Shown: positions 25,705-34,975, counted from the stretch's first letter. The stretch is DNA of 64,000 nucleotides from Nitrospirota bacterium (GCA_024275955.1 JAJRYD010000003.1:23398-87397), one strand, 5' to 3'. Numbers and translations: made by a program. Notes: generated by a model not told the origin, from the letters alone.

Positions 25705-27558
25705 ATGCCTGAAAAGTTTACGAAAGTCCTTATTGTCGGCTCTACTGAAGATCGCTTGCGGGAAATTCTTGAGATATTTGAAAGAATGGAGAACGGGCGG
25801 TACAACATCGACACCAGCCTAGACGAAAACTGCTCTACCCAAGGTTCGCTGGAAGGTATCAATTACGACGTTGTCATTTGCGACCACGAAACGCCAAGCA
25901 TGAACAGCTTGGGGTATCTCAAATACCTTAGGTCTATCGGGTTTACCGCCCCGATACTTATGATTGTGGGTAAGCAGGACCAAAAGCTCGAATTAAAGGC
26001 AAGACAAGCCGGTGTTGACGACTTTCTGGTGAGAGATCAGGTAGAGCCGTTGCTTCTTGACCGTTCTATACGGTTTGCGATGGAGGCAAAACGGAGCAAT
26101 GCCGCGCTACTCGCAAGCCATGAGCTTTATAAGGCTCTTGCCAAGTCCAGCCCTATCGGCACATGGCATACAGACAAGGGCGGCGAAACACTTTTTATGA
26201 ACCATATAATGTGCCGGATGCTCCAGATAGAAAGCCAGCAGGAAATAAGCGGGAAAACCTATCACCAGTTTTTTACAAAAGAGACTCAGAAAAAAATAGA
26301 ACAAGAAAGCCGCACGCGGGCGGCAGGCACGGTGTCGAGCTATGAAGGTAAGCTGATAGGAAAAAAGGGAAGAAACCTAGATGTGCTTATTGCCGGCGGG
26401 CCTTTTATAACTTCTGACGGACAGTTCAACGGCATTATCGGAACTTTTACAGACATCACCAAAATAAAAGAAGAGGAGCTTCTCTTATCGGAGGCAAAAG
26501 AGCGGGCGGAAGAGGCCACAAAATTAAAGGATAAGTTTGTCTCTCTTGTCGCGCACGACTTGCGCGGCCCGCTTAGCACGATGCTTTCATATCTACGCCT
26601 TGTCCGCAAAGAGCAAGATTTCGATCGCTCCAAAAAAAGCGCCGAGTATATGAAAACCGCCATCAAAACAGGTCACGGCATGTTGGAGCTTATAAAAAAA
26701 CTGCTCGATATCAGCCGGTTGAAAACCGGAAAGCTCCAACCGCAGATGAAATTTTTCAATCTCCGGCTACCGATGATTAAGGTAGCTTCGGGGCTTGACT
26801 ATTCGGCAGAAAAAAAAGGAATAACAATTACTAGGGAGATAGCGAAGCATTCCCGAGTGTTTGGCGACCCTGTCCTTATCGAACAGGTATTGCAAAACCT
26901 GCTTTCCAACGCGGTAAAATTCTGCGGCGATGGCGACAACGTTACGATAAACGTTCGGGAAACCGATGTTATAACCATCTCCGTTACCGATACCGGAATA
27001 GGCATAGAGCCGGAAAGACAAAACACTATCTTTGACTACGAAGCAAAGACTTCCACTACGGGAACGGCGGGAGAGGTGGGAACCGGCCTGGGCCTTCCAC
27101 TTTGCAGAGACATAATGCAGGCGCATGACGGAGAGCTGACAATGAAGTCGTCGCCCGGCAATGGCAGTAGTTTTTGCCTGACACTCCCGATTCGACATCC
27201 GCTTGTAATGGTTGTCGAAAGCGATGACGCGCACAGAAAGCTTATCGCGGCATATCTTAAAAAAATAAAGGCCGATGTAATCGAAGCAGTATCAGGTGAT
27301 GAGGCGATAAGGATAATGGAAACCGATTCGCCAAGCCTTATTATTCTCGACCAGCATCTTATAGCGTCAGAGGAAGACCGCTTCATGGAAGAGGTGAGAA
27401 AAAACCCTAGCTACAGAAAAATTCCGATAGTAGCTATGACAGGGGGGGATGAAGCCGAAGCGAAAGAAAAAGACTATGTAGCAGGCGCGAGCGACTTTAT
27501 CAAAAAACCATTTGAAGAAAGTGACCTGATTCCGCTGGTACGCCTATATATAGGCTGA
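25705..27558 (+). CDS. Hybrid sensor kinase: REC-PAS-HisKA-HATPase-REC
   Basis: 617 residues, no membrane helix, so cytoplasmic. Order: an N-terminal receiver domain (5-130) with acceptor D60 but no canonical KP motif (FLVRDQ instead), a PAS domain (about 140-260), HisKA with phospho-histidine near 284 (AHDLRGPL), HATPase with N-box QNLLSNAVKF, TDTGIGI and GTGLGLPL, then a complete C-terminal receiver (VMVVESDDA, LIILDQH, FIKKPF). It can in principle pass phosphate internally from His to the C-terminal Asp. The first receiver may be a signal input. No regulator gene is adjacent. Confidence 0.9.
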   Translation: MPEKFTKVLIVGSTEDRLREILEIFERMENGRYNIDTSLDENCSTQGSLEGINYDVVICDHETPSMNSLGYLKYLRSIGFTAPILMIVGKQDQKLELKARQAGVDDFLVRDQVEPLLLDRSIRFAMEAKRSNAALLASHELYKALAKSSPIGTWHTDKGGETLFMNHIMCRMLQIESQQEISGKTYHQFFTKETQKKIEQESRTRAAGTVSSYEGKLIGKKGRNLDVLIAGGPFITSDGQFNGIIGTFTDITKIKEEELLLSEAKERAEEATKLKDKFVSLVAHDLRGPLSTMLSYLRLVRKEQDFDRSKKSAEYMKTAIKTGHGMLELIKKLLDISRLKTGKLQPQMKFFNLRLPMIKVASGLDYSAEKKGITITREIAKHSRVFGDPVLIEQVLQNLLSNAVKFCGDGDNVTINVRETDVITISVTDTGIGIEPERQNTIFDYEAKTSTTGTAGEVGTGLGLPLCRDIMQAHDGELTMKSSPGNGSSFCLTLPIRHPLVMVVESDDAHRKLIAAYLKKIKADVIEAVSGDEAIRIMETDSPSLIILDQHLIASEEDRFMEEVRKNPSYRKIPIVAMTGGDEAEAKEKDYVAGASDFIKKPFEESDLIPLVRLYIG

Positions 27559-27609
27559 TAAAAACAGGTCGCTTACGCTCACTGCTACCGAATTATAGTT
27601 TCCTCTGTT

Positions 27610-27738
27610 AGGGCTGTTGCCCAATGAGATAAATTTGATTTTTCTACAAATTACCAATCCCTAAAGGCTCTATTTTTAAGAAGTAAGAAAATGAACTTCT
27701 CTTTAAAACGCTCGAAAAACTATTTTGAAAACAGCCTC
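27610..27738 (+). repeat. MITE-like element, copy 1 (subtype A)
   Basis: About 129 bp with imperfect terminal inverted repeats (GGGCTGTTGCC at left, AAACAGCC at right). The flanks share CTGTT (27605-27609 and 27739-27743), a possible 5-bp target duplication. Its interior closely matches copies at 34261 and 60567. Confidence 0.75.
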
Positions 27739-27856
27739 CTGTTTGGTTAAAGCTGTTTGACATCAGCCGGTTCTAACGGGGAGGGACTGCTTGCCTGTTA
27801 TTAAGACAAGTCAAAACCTGTAAACACTTTCCCCGATGCTTAAGCTCTATGGAACG

Positions 27857-28252
27857 CTAGTCGAGCGAGATTCCGTATTTTCTAAGCCAACCTTCGGTAT
27901 CGAATTTATCTGAAAGATAGTCGAGGAATTTTTTTTCGCTTTTAGAGACCGCCCTTCCGTCTATAACCTCCGGGCTTTCCAGCTTTCTGCGTACCTTGCG
28001 TCGTTTCAACTTTTCCTGCCTAAACTCCTCCGTCTCCTCAATTTCCCCGTCACGGAATTCCGATATTTCGGCACTCTTAATTTCCGAGAGAGAATCAAGT
28101 TTCAAAACAAAAACCATCAAGGTTTTGGCGGTTCTTTCGTCAACATTTTGGATTAGCTCGAGAGCTTGCTTAACATCCTTTGAACCAAGGATAGCCTCGA
28201 CGATAGCTCTGGAAAGCTTTTCCATATCTCTATCATGGTTCTCAGGCATCAC
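27857..28252 (-). CDS. Small acidic/basic protein of unknown function
   Basis: 131 residues, no signal peptide or membrane helix, rich in Glu and Lys and predicted mostly helical (MEKLSRAIVEAILGSKDVKQALELIQNV; EETEEFRQEKLKRRKVRRKLES). The C-terminus contains ...SKSEKKFLDYLSDKFDTEGWLRKYGI. GTG at 28252 is next to ATG at 28249; GAGGG lies 10 nt before the ATG, so ATG is likelier. It is bracketed by element copies 1 and 2. I do not recognise the family. Confidence 0.5.
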   Translation of the reverse strand: MMPENHDRDMEKLSRAIVEAILGSKDVKQALELIQNVDERTAKTLMVFVLKLDSLSEIKSAEISEFRDGEIEETEEFRQEKLKRRKVRRKLESPEVIDGRAVSKSEKKFLDYLSDKFDTEGWLRKYGISLD

Positions 28253-28401
28253 TAATAAACCCTCAATAAAAAAAATATGTCCGATTCACATATAAGCCAA
28301 GCTCCCCACCGACTGCTTACGAAGTAGTATAGCACCTTAAACGCAAAATGCGACTTGCTTAAAAGATTAAAATGCTTTTTCCGCGTTAAAAATTATATGA
28401 G

Positions 28402-28530
28402 GGGGCTGTTGCCAAATCCGATAAATTTGATTTTGTTTAAAATTGCCAATCTCTAAAACATCTATTTTGAAGAAGTTAAAAGATGAGTCTTTCCTTCAAA
28501 TACTTCAAAACCTGTTTCGGCAACAGGCCG
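28402..28530 (+). repeat. MITE-like element, copy 2 (subtype B)
   Basis: 129 bp with near-perfect 12-bp ends (GGGGCTGTTGCC at left; reverse complement of the right end is CGGCCTGTTGCC). It is flanked by the direct repeat ATGAG (28397-28401 and 28531-28535). It lies in the 415-bp gap 28253-28667; I see nothing else there. Confidence 0.88.
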
Positions 28531-28667
28531 ATGAGGTAGACGTAAAAACTAAACCTAATGCAGGAAACCTCATTAGCCTCTCCAAAGCTTTAGCATATCT
28601 GCCTGTCGTGAAGAGCTAAGAGTAACCGCTTGTTTTTAATGCCGAAAAGGAACGGATAAAAACTAGC

Positions 28668-29072
28668 CTATTTGATACCTTTTCCGGTGAGGTACGGGCC
28701 GTATTCCTTGTCGGTTTCGGCTATATGAAATTTCAGCCAGTCGAGCAAACAGTCTATGATTTCAGAATTCAAAATTACGGCACCTGCGTTGAAATTCTTC
28801 CAATACTTTTTTACTTTTAGCGCAAGCTCCTTATGCTTCTTTTTATGCTCCTCGTAACCGGGATAGCCTGTCTCAAGCATCAGCTTTTCCTCGGCCGAGA
28901 AATGAGTGGCGGTATAGTCAAAAAGCTCGCCTAGCAGTTTGCTTTTCAGCTCTCCGCTTTTTTTATCTCTAATTGAATTAACAACTTCACCCAATAAAAC
29001 AAAAAGTTTTTTGTGCTGTGCGTCCAACGAAGGTACGCCGACCTTGTAGGAGTCGTTCCACTTTACTACCAT
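28668..29072 (-). CDS. Bacteriohemerythrin
   Basis: 134 residues. This non-heme diiron protein binds O2 and serves storage, delivery or sensing. All ligands of the four-helix bundle are visible: His in LDAQHKK, His and Glu in THFSAEEKLM, the pair in EEHKKKHKEL, and His plus Asp in FHIAETDKEY. It stands alone with no fused domain. A strong ribosome-binding site (GAGGAGGCGG) precedes the ATG. TGCTAGCAT upstream is a possible extended -10. It lies between element copies 2 and 3, which face each other; each copy has its own target duplication, so the gene is not simply a passenger. Confidence 0.92.
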   Translation of the reverse strand: MVVKWNDSYKVGVPSLDAQHKKLFVLLGEVVNSIRDKKSGELKSKLLGELFDYTATHFSAEEKLMLETGYPGYEEHKKKHKELALKVKKYWKNFNAGAVILNSEIIDCLLDWLKFHIAETDKEYGPYLTGKGIK

Positions 29073-29247
29073 AATTCCGCCTCCTCGGTTTCAAGCAACA
29101 TTTGGCCATGCTAGCATACCTCAATACAGTCAACGAGCCGTTCAAGAATAAACTTTATTTACTCAATCTCTTGGGCTTCGCGGCTTATACGCCGGCGAGA
29201 AAAATAATTATATTTCAAACCTTTGTAGCTCTAAAATCGGTTAGCAT

Positions 29248-29377
29248 GGGACTGTTTTCAAAAGAGTGTTTTTAAGCGTTTTAAAGAGAATTTCATTTTC
29301 TAACTTCGCAAGAACAGAGGCTTTAGAGATTGGCAATTTTAAACAAAATCAAATTTATACCATTCAGCAACAGCCCC
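29248..29377 (-). repeat. MITE-like element, copy 3 (mosaic), just before the CHASE2 cyclase gene
   Basis: 130 bp in reverse orientation, ends GGGACTGTTTTC and (rc) GGGGCTGTTGC, flanked by AGCAT (29243-29247 and 29378-29382). Read in its own sense, the first half matches subtype B and the second half subtype A. It ends 16 nt before the ATG at 29394. Confidence 0.87.
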
Positions 29378-29393
29378 AGCATGTAAAACTGCT

Positions 29394-31520
29394 ATGGAAA
29401 ACATCGGAATAGGGAAAACATTCGGAAAAAGCAAACCGTTGCTTGGCACCATTATCATCGGGCTTGTGCTTACCGCCTCTTTTTTCTTTTACGAAACCGG
29501 CGCGACAGCCCGCCTAAGGCTGATACTGCTTGATGCCGCCGCGAAACAGGTAAGACTTGATAAAAAAACAGCAGATAATATCGCTATTGTACTTATAGAC
29601 GAAACCTCTCTACAGGCTCTAAACCCGATACTTGGAAGATGGCCCTGGCCTCGGGCCGCCTACTCCGACCTGATGGAATTCTTCAAAATGGCGCCCCCGA
29701 AAATGGTACTCTACGATATCCTTTTCACCGAAACACAAGACCCCCGAACCGATGGACTGCTCGGTGCCAACGATAACGCGCTTGTTTTGACCACCTTGGA
29801 GTCCGGTTTTGGTTATCACGCTATTCAGATTCTGGAGGATACCGAAGATGAATATAACAAAACCGACCTGAACCGCCCTTTGCCGGACGATTTCATAAAA
29901 AAGTTTGCGGTACCTCTCGAAGGTTCCTCCAACTGGCTAGACTCTACAAACAACAAATACTACCTGCCGTTTAAGGAGCTTTACAACGCTTCCGCCGGTA
30001 TAGGGGTGGTAGAGTTTTCGCCGGATATAGACGGCGTGTTCCGCCACACTATACCGCTTAGAAGCTATCTCGGCTCCGCTTTTCCTGTACTTGGGCTTTC
30101 TCCTTTCATTAACGGCCAAAAAGTCTCTATAAAGAAAAAGGCAGTAACGATAGGAGATAGGGAAATACCTCTGGACGATGAGGGAAAGCTTCTTATAAAT
30201 GTTTACGGAAAATTCAATACCTATTCAATCAGCGGCATATTCGCTTCTTACCAAAAAATTATGAAAGGGGAATTTGAAGATCTTATAGTCGACCCTTTGG
30301 AATTTGAAGATAAAATTGTCTATATCGGCTCCAGCGCTGTCGGCGTTGAAGATTTAAAGGCAACCTCTATGTCGCCGAACACTCCGGGAGTATTTCTGCA
30401 TGCCGCTCTTTCGAGCAACTTTATTTTGGACGATTTTCTTACACCGCCGAACAAGAGTATTACCAGAATGCTTATCGTTATCTTCGCGTTAATCTGCGTT
30501 CCCCTCCTTCTTTATCTGCCGGGATACCGCAACAAATATGGGTTCCTAATCGTGCTTTCTTTTGGTTTTTTTCTATTTTGCTATCAAAACTTTACGCAAG
30601 GCAAGGTTTACGATTTTATATCTCCTTTTTCAGCAATCTTTTTTTCCAGCCTGTTTAGTTTTGGCTACCTTCTTGTGACAGAAGGAGTGGAAAGAAGGCG
30701 GGTTAAAAAGATGTTTTCACAATATGTCTCGCCGGAGGTTCTTGACGCGGTAGCGGAGAACTACGAGAAATACGGCTCTCTGCTTTCGGGAGGCGAAGAA
30801 GATATTACGATACTTTTTACCGACATCAGAAGTTTTACATCTTTCTCTGACAGCCACTCCGCGGACACCGTGGTAAAGATGCTCAATATCTATTTCTCGC
30901 GGATGTCGGAAATTATTTTTAAAGGGAAAGGAACCATAGATAAATTTATAGGCGACGCGATAATGGCGTTCTGGGGGGCGCCTATAAAAATGGAAAATCA
31001 CCCCGATATGGCGGTCAAAACCGCTATTAATATGATAAAAGAGCTGGAGAAAATCAATGAGGAGATACAGAGCAAAGGGATAAACCACACCATCAAGATA
31101 GGATTCGGCATAAACAGCGGCTCGGCGATAGTCGGCAATATCGGCTCTGAAAGAAGGCTTAGCTACACTGTTATAGGTGACGCGGTAAACCTGGCGGCAC
31201 GGCTGGAAAGCATAACGAAGAACTGGGGGGCCGAGATAATCATCTCGGAATTTACGAGAGAAAAACTCGACCCGAAAATCCCGTGTAGAGTGATCGATAG
31301 GGTAGAAGTAAGAGGCAAAAAAGATAAAATTAAAATTTTTCAGGTATTTGTAGAGGACGATGACGAATCGAGCAGGCTGGTTAAAATAACCAACGAGGCG
31401 TATCAATTATTTGAAAATGGAGACTTTCAAAAAGCACTTGGCCTTTATGAATCAATAGATGATGGAATAATCAAAGAAGTTTTCGTCGAGAAATGCAGAA
31501 AAAAACTAAATCTGTTATAG
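29394..31520 (+). CDS. CHASE2-domain class III adenylate cyclase
   Basis: 708 residues. One N-terminal helix (about 16-34) leads to a periplasmic CHASE2 sensor domain (about 40-350), three membrane helices (about 363-430), and a cytoplasmic class III cyclase (about 450-640). Metal aspartates lie in LFTDIRSF and FIGDAIM; the Lys of TIDKFIGD and Thr/Asp of YTVIGDAVN point to ATP, and NLAARLE supplies the transition-state Asn and Arg. A short helical tail follows. It should make cAMP in response to a periplasmic signal. The ATG has no ribosome-binding site, and element copy 3 occupies the place where one would expect the promoter. Confidence 0.9.
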   Translation: MENIGIGKTFGKSKPLLGTIIIGLVLTASFFFYETGATARLRLILLDAAAKQVRLDKKTADNIAIVLIDETSLQALNPILGRWPWPRAAYSDLMEFFKMAPPKMVLYDILFTETQDPRTDGLLGANDNALVLTTLESGFGYHAIQILEDTEDEYNKTDLNRPLPDDFIKKFAVPLEGSSNWLDSTNNKYYLPFKELYNASAGIGVVEFSPDIDGVFRHTIPLRSYLGSAFPVLGLSPFINGQKVSIKKKAVTIGDREIPLDDEGKLLINVYGKFNTYSISGIFASYQKIMKGEFEDLIVDPLEFEDKIVYIGSSAVGVEDLKATSMSPNTPGVFLHAALSSNFILDDFLTPPNKSITRMLIVIFALICVPLLLYLPGYRNKYGFLIVLSFGFFLFCYQNFTQGKVYDFISPFSAIFFSSLFSFGYLLVTEGVERRRVKKMFSQYVSPEVLDAVAENYEKYGSLLSGGEEDITILFTDIRSFTSFSDSHSADTVVKMLNIYFSRMSEIIFKGKGTIDKFIGDAIMAFWGAPIKMENHPDMAVKTAINMIKELEKINEEIQSKGINHTIKIGFGINSGSAIVGNIGSERRLSYTVIGDAVNLAARLESITKNWGAEIIISEFTREKLDPKIPCRVIDRVEVRGKKDKIKIFQVFVEDDDESSRLVKITNEAYQLFENGDFQKALGLYESIDDGIIKEVFVEKCRKKLNLL

Positions 31521-31529
31521 AATACCGGC

Positions 31530-32042
31530 ATGATGTGTCATCGCTCAGACAGCTCGGTTAGGCCTGTTTCTAGCTTTGCCTTATCGCTTATCGCTTTTAT
31601 CCTTGTTTTTGCGTACAACCTTCACGCGGCGGAAATTCTTTACGTTCAAAGCGCTAAAGCAAAATTAATGTCGGACAAAAACTTCAAGTCCGACCTCAAG
31701 GAAACCCTTAAGAGGGGGGATAGACTGGAGGCGCTCGAAAACTCTGGCGGCTGGTATAAAGTTTCAGCCGGCACCACGAAAGGGTGGGTTCACCGGCTGT
31801 CAGTATCTACAAACCCTGTAATGGAAAAACTAACTCTTATCAGCGCCGACGCGCCCGACATATCGAGAGGCGCCAGAAAAAGGGCATCCGCCATAACCTC
31901 CGCGGCGGCGGCGAGAGGGCTTTCCGATACAGACAGAAAAAGGCTAAACGAACAGGGCCGTGCCGACTACCGTTCGCTTGAAAAACTCGAGAAAGATGCC
32001 GGTGGAATTTCAGAAAACGAAGTGGAAGAGTTTGCGAAGTAG
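31530..32042 (+). CDS. Secreted bacterial SH3-domain protein
   Basis: 170 residues. A signal peptide (about 14-34: SFALSLIAFILVFAYNLHAAE) leads to a bacterial SH3 domain (about 35-95: ILYVQSAKAKLMSDKNFKSD, GGWYKVSAGTTKGWVHR). The remaining 75 residues are helical and charged. Such domains often bind peptidoglycan or protein in the periplasm. It overlaps the M48 protease start by 1 nt and probably cooperates with it. An early N-terminal extension (MMCHRSDSSVRP) is unusual, and the start could be internal. Confidence 0.75.
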   Translation: MMCHRSDSSVRPVSSFALSLIAFILVFAYNLHAAEILYVQSAKAKLMSDKNFKSDLKETLKRGDRLEALENSGGWYKVSAGTTKGWVHRLSVSTNPVMEKLTLISADAPDISRGARKRASAITSAAAARGLSDTDRKRLNEQGRADYRSLEKLEKDAGGISENEVEEFAK

Positions 32043-32878
32043 TGGCAAGCGTGGGGGGGAAAGTCGGCAGGTTTTATATCGCTGTAACAATCTTTGCCGC
32101 TGCTGCTTTTGCTACTCCGGCAGATAGCGCAGACCGCAGGAGGGCGCATCAGGAAACGCAATATATCACCACTGACGATGTTCAGGCTGAAGTCGACTTC
32201 GGCAGGGAGGTAGCGGCAAGGATTATCGGCAAATATTCGCTTTACGAAAATAAAAAACTTACGAGATATCTGAACCTTCTGGGAAAAGCATTAGCCGGCA
32301 ATACCAACAGACCGGAGCTGAACTTTACCTTCGGGGTTCTCGATACCGACATAATAAACGCTTTCTCGGCACCGGGCGGCTATATTTTCATCACCAAGGG
32401 GGCTATAAACTCTATGGAGGATGAAGCGGAGCTGGCAGGGGTAATCGCCCATGAGCTTATACATGTTACGGAAAAGCATATAGTAAAGGAACTCGGCATA
32501 AAAGGTTCCGAGTCATCCGCGGTCGCCGGTATAGGCAGGCTGATAGGAGGCGCGACCGATGTGGCAAAAGTCGCCTTTTCGCAGGCGGTCGATAAGGCGG
32601 AGAATATTCTTTTTAACCGCGGCTACCAGCAAAAAGATGAAATAGAAGCCGACAGGCTTGGAACCCTTTTGATATATTCGATGAACTACAACCCGACAAG
32701 CCTTATAGGGTACTTTAAAAAGATAAAGGGAATAGAGGGGGAGCCGACAGGTTCCATTAAAAAACTGCACCCTCCTTTTGACGAAAGGATTAAATCTATT
32801 TTTTCCATTATCGCGGAGGATGGGCTTAAACAAGATGGAACATTAAGAAAAAAGGAGAGATTCGATGCCAATATATAG
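32042..32878 (+). CDS. M48-family metalloprotease, BepA/LoiP-like
   Basis: 278 residues. A signal peptide (about 8-30) sends it to the periplasm. The zinc motif is HELIHVTEKH, followed by the third ligand Glu in DEIEADRLGTLL; the N-terminal region (DDVQAEVDFGREVAARI, FGVLDTDIINAFSAPGGYIFIT) is typical of peptidases that watch over outer-membrane protein assembly. No TPR domain follows, unlike BepA, so it is closer to the short LoiP type. The start is GTG at 32042, overlapping the previous stop. Its end overlaps the next gene by 14 nt. Confidence 0.9.
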   Translation: MASVGGKVGRFYIAVTIFAAAAFATPADSADRRRAHQETQYITTDDVQAEVDFGREVAARIIGKYSLYENKKLTRYLNLLGKALAGNTNRPELNFTFGVLDTDIINAFSAPGGYIFITKGAINSMEDEAELAGVIAHELIHVTEKHIVKELGIKGSESSAVAGIGRLIGGATDVAKVAFSQAVDKAENILFNRGYQQKDEIEADRLGTLLIYSMNYNPTSLIGYFKKIKGIEGEPTGSIKKLHPPFDERIKSIFSIIAEDGLKQDGTLRKKERFDANI

Positions 32879-34157
32879 TAAGGGAAAATATTTTCATCTA
32901 CTGACAGTGCTACTTCTCGGGTCTTTGGCCAATCCTCTTTTCGCCGATGATTTTCACTACACAAACCTTCTGGTCGGCGAGCGTGCCGCCGGACTGGGCG
33001 GTGCCTACACAGGGGTGTCCGACGACCCTTCCGGCCTTTACTACAACCCAGCCGGAATAGTTTACTCGCAAGGGCAAAAACTATCTGCAAGCGTAAATTC
33101 CTATACCAATGGGGAGCTAAAATATAAAAACGTATTCAGCGGTCAAGACTATGTAAGAAAAACTTCTTCCATCCTCCCAAACTTTTTCGGCATCGTCCAG
33201 CCCATGGGAAGCGGAATGTTCGGCCTTTCCTATGCCGTTCCCGACTCAATAAATGAAGATCAAGACCAGAGTTTCAGCAATGTAACAATCTCCGGCATTC
33301 CTATCGACAGGTTCATAATAAACAAAAAAAAGGAAGATACTACCTATCTCTTTGGGCCGTCTTACGCGAGAGAATTTTCCAACGGCCTGTCGCTTGGGGT
33401 TACCCTTTATTATTACCAGAGGAAAGTAAAAACAATAAACAACCAGTACATTGATTACGACGATACATGGATAAGCACCGCCTGTAGCGGGGCGGCGTGC
33501 GACTCGGATAAAAGAATAGTAAACATTGTCGAGGAGCATTCGGAATCCGGCTGGAAGCCGGTGCTTGGGCTAATGTACTCCCCCGAAGCGGCAAAGTACT
33601 CGCTTGGTCTCACCATTTCACAAACATCAATAACTTCTAACTACTTTTACAAACAGAAAACCGTAAAGAGATACAGCGATAACGCAACCTCGGTAACGAC
33701 AGTTGACCCTATAGCCAAAAGGAAGCATCCTACGGAAGTGAAAATAGGGGTTGCCTATTTCCCATCCAATAAGCTGATGTTTACAGGCGACATCCAGCAT
33801 TACACCGCGGTAGAAAACTCAATAGATAACGGAATAAAAGACAAAAGAAAATCGGTTACCAACTTTGCGGGCGGGTTTGAGTATTACCCCACTTCGAGGC
33901 GGGCTTACCGTGGCGGATTTTTTACTAGCTACGCGAATACCCCCGCCCTCTCCGATGCCGATTCGCTAAGCTACGACCACTTGGATATAAAAGGATTGTC
34001 CGGCAGCGCCAGCTTCTTCACAAAAAACACCTCTCTTACAATCGGAGCAGTCTATAGCATCGGTAGCGGTGACGGGCAAGCAACCACGGAAGCGGTAACA
34101 CAGAGCCTTGAATATAAATCACTCGCGCTCTACCTAGCTTCCTCTTATTCCTTTTAG
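32865..34157 (+). CDS. OmpP1/FadL-like outer-membrane protein
   Basis: 430 residues. A signal peptide (about 5-27, ending NPLFAD) is followed by LVGERAAGLGGAYTGVSDDPSGLYYNPAGI, the UPF0164/FadL-like N-terminal signature of long-chain fatty-acid transport porins. The rest is alternating beta strands (LSYAVPDSI, LGVTLYYYQRKVKT, SLALYLASSYSF), ending in Phe as outer-membrane barrels do. Start overlaps the M48 protease by 14 nt; the protease may guard its folding. The ligand is unknown. Confidence 0.8.
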   Translation: MPIYSKGKYFHLLTVLLLGSLANPLFADDFHYTNLLVGERAAGLGGAYTGVSDDPSGLYYNPAGIVYSQGQKLSASVNSYTNGELKYKNVFSGQDYVRKTSSILPNFFGIVQPMGSGMFGLSYAVPDSINEDQDQSFSNVTISGIPIDRFIINKKKEDTTYLFGPSYAREFSNGLSLGVTLYYYQRKVKTINNQYIDYDDTWISTACSGAACDSDKRIVNIVEEHSESGWKPVLGLMYSPEAAKYSLGLTISQTSITSNYFYKQKTVKRYSDNATSVTTVDPIAKRKHPTEVKIGVAYFPSNKLMFTGDIQHYTAVENSIDNGIKDKRKSVTNFAGGFEYYPTSRRAYRGGFFTSYANTPALSDADSLSYDHLDIKGLSGSASFFTKNTSLTIGAVYSIGSGDGQATTEAVTQSLEYKSLALYLASSYSF

Positions 34158-34260
34158 CCAAGCGTACCGCTGGAGGCAATAACCTACATGCGGTAGATAC
34201 GGTTTTGGCCCTGTGCGCCTTTAGCATACTTACTAAAACTCGTATTGCTGGAAGGATTAG

Positions 34261-34390
34261 GGGGGCTGTTGCCCAATGAGATAAATTTGATTTTTCTACA
34301 AATTACCAATTCCTAAAGACTCTATTTTTAAGAAGTTAGAAAATTAACTTCTCCTTAAAATGCTTTAAAAACTCTTTTGGAAATAGTCGC
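34261..34390 (+). repeat. MITE-like element, copy 4 (subtype A)
   Basis: 130 bp starting GGGGGCTGTTGCC; the right end is decayed (rc GCGACTATTTCC). It is flanked by the direct repeat ATTAG (34256-34260 and 34391-34395). It occupies the gap 34158-34513, where I see no other feature. Confidence 0.86.
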
Positions 34391-34513
34391 ATTAGAGGAA
34401 ACTCGTTTTCCGCTTTGCGGTAGAGCAGGCGCCTCTTGGCTGTTAATCATGCGGAGCATCCGTTTCCATTTCCGTGTAGAAAAACGCTATCTTTTTGATG
34501 TAACATCTAGTGG

Positions 34514-34975
34514 ATGGAAAATGAGAGTGGAAATGTCAGGTATCGTGAAGTTCCGCCCGAGGGTGCGAGCGGAAGAGATAACCCGCCAAAAGAGGATAAG
34601 CCTAACCCGCCTGTGGACAGACCTGTTTACGCCGTGCCGAAAAAGGATACAGGTAGCTCCAGTAGCTCCGCCGATACGGCTGGCAGGCTTAATTTTAAAC
34701 CTCTGCTGGTAGCCGGAATGATAATTCTGGCGATTGTCGGAACATATATATACAGCCGCAATATGGTACAGCTACCTGTCCATTCTGCTCCTGCAGAAAT
34801 TTCGACAAACAGGGACAACAGCCTAAAGGTGGAAACGCTTCGAACCATCGGCATTCTTAGCCAGATAGAAGCCGCCTACACCGATAACCCTGAAAAGCTT
34901 GAAGAGGTGAAAAGCCTGAAAGACGACGCTGAAAAAATTCTGGAACTGCTTGAAAACGAAATACGGGAGGAATAA
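34514..34975 (+). CDS. Single-pass membrane protein of unknown function
   Basis: 153 residues. A disordered Pro/Ser-rich N-terminus (about 1-60) leads to one helix (about 62-82: FKPLLVAGMIILAIVGTYIYS). The C-terminal domain (about 100-153) is helical and acidic (IGILSQIEAAYTDNPEKLEEVKSLKDDAEKILELLENE). The N-terminus should be cytoplasmic. No ribosome-binding site is clear; TAACAT ends 7 nt before the ATG. It starts a three-gene run (34514, 34986, 35482) that looks like an operon. The family was not recognised. Confidence 0.5.
   Translation: MENESGNVRYREVPPEGASGRDNPPKEDKPNPPVDRPVYAVPKKDTGSSSSSADTAGRLNFKPLLVAGMIILAIVGTYIYSRNMVQLPVHSAPAEISTNRDNSLKVETLRTIGILSQIEAAYTDNPEKLEEVKSLKDDAEKILELLENEIREE

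Noticed and set aside
28402-29377. Element copies 2 and 3 as ends of one composite transposon carrying hemerythrin
   Set aside because: The copies face each other, but each has its own target duplication (ATGAG and AGCAT), which shows two separate insertions.
30717-31406. A 229-codon open frame antisense to the cyclase domain at 29394
   Set aside because: It is the mirror of a strongly conserved catalytic domain, has no ribosome-binding site and no recognisable fold. The open frame follows from codon use on the real strand.
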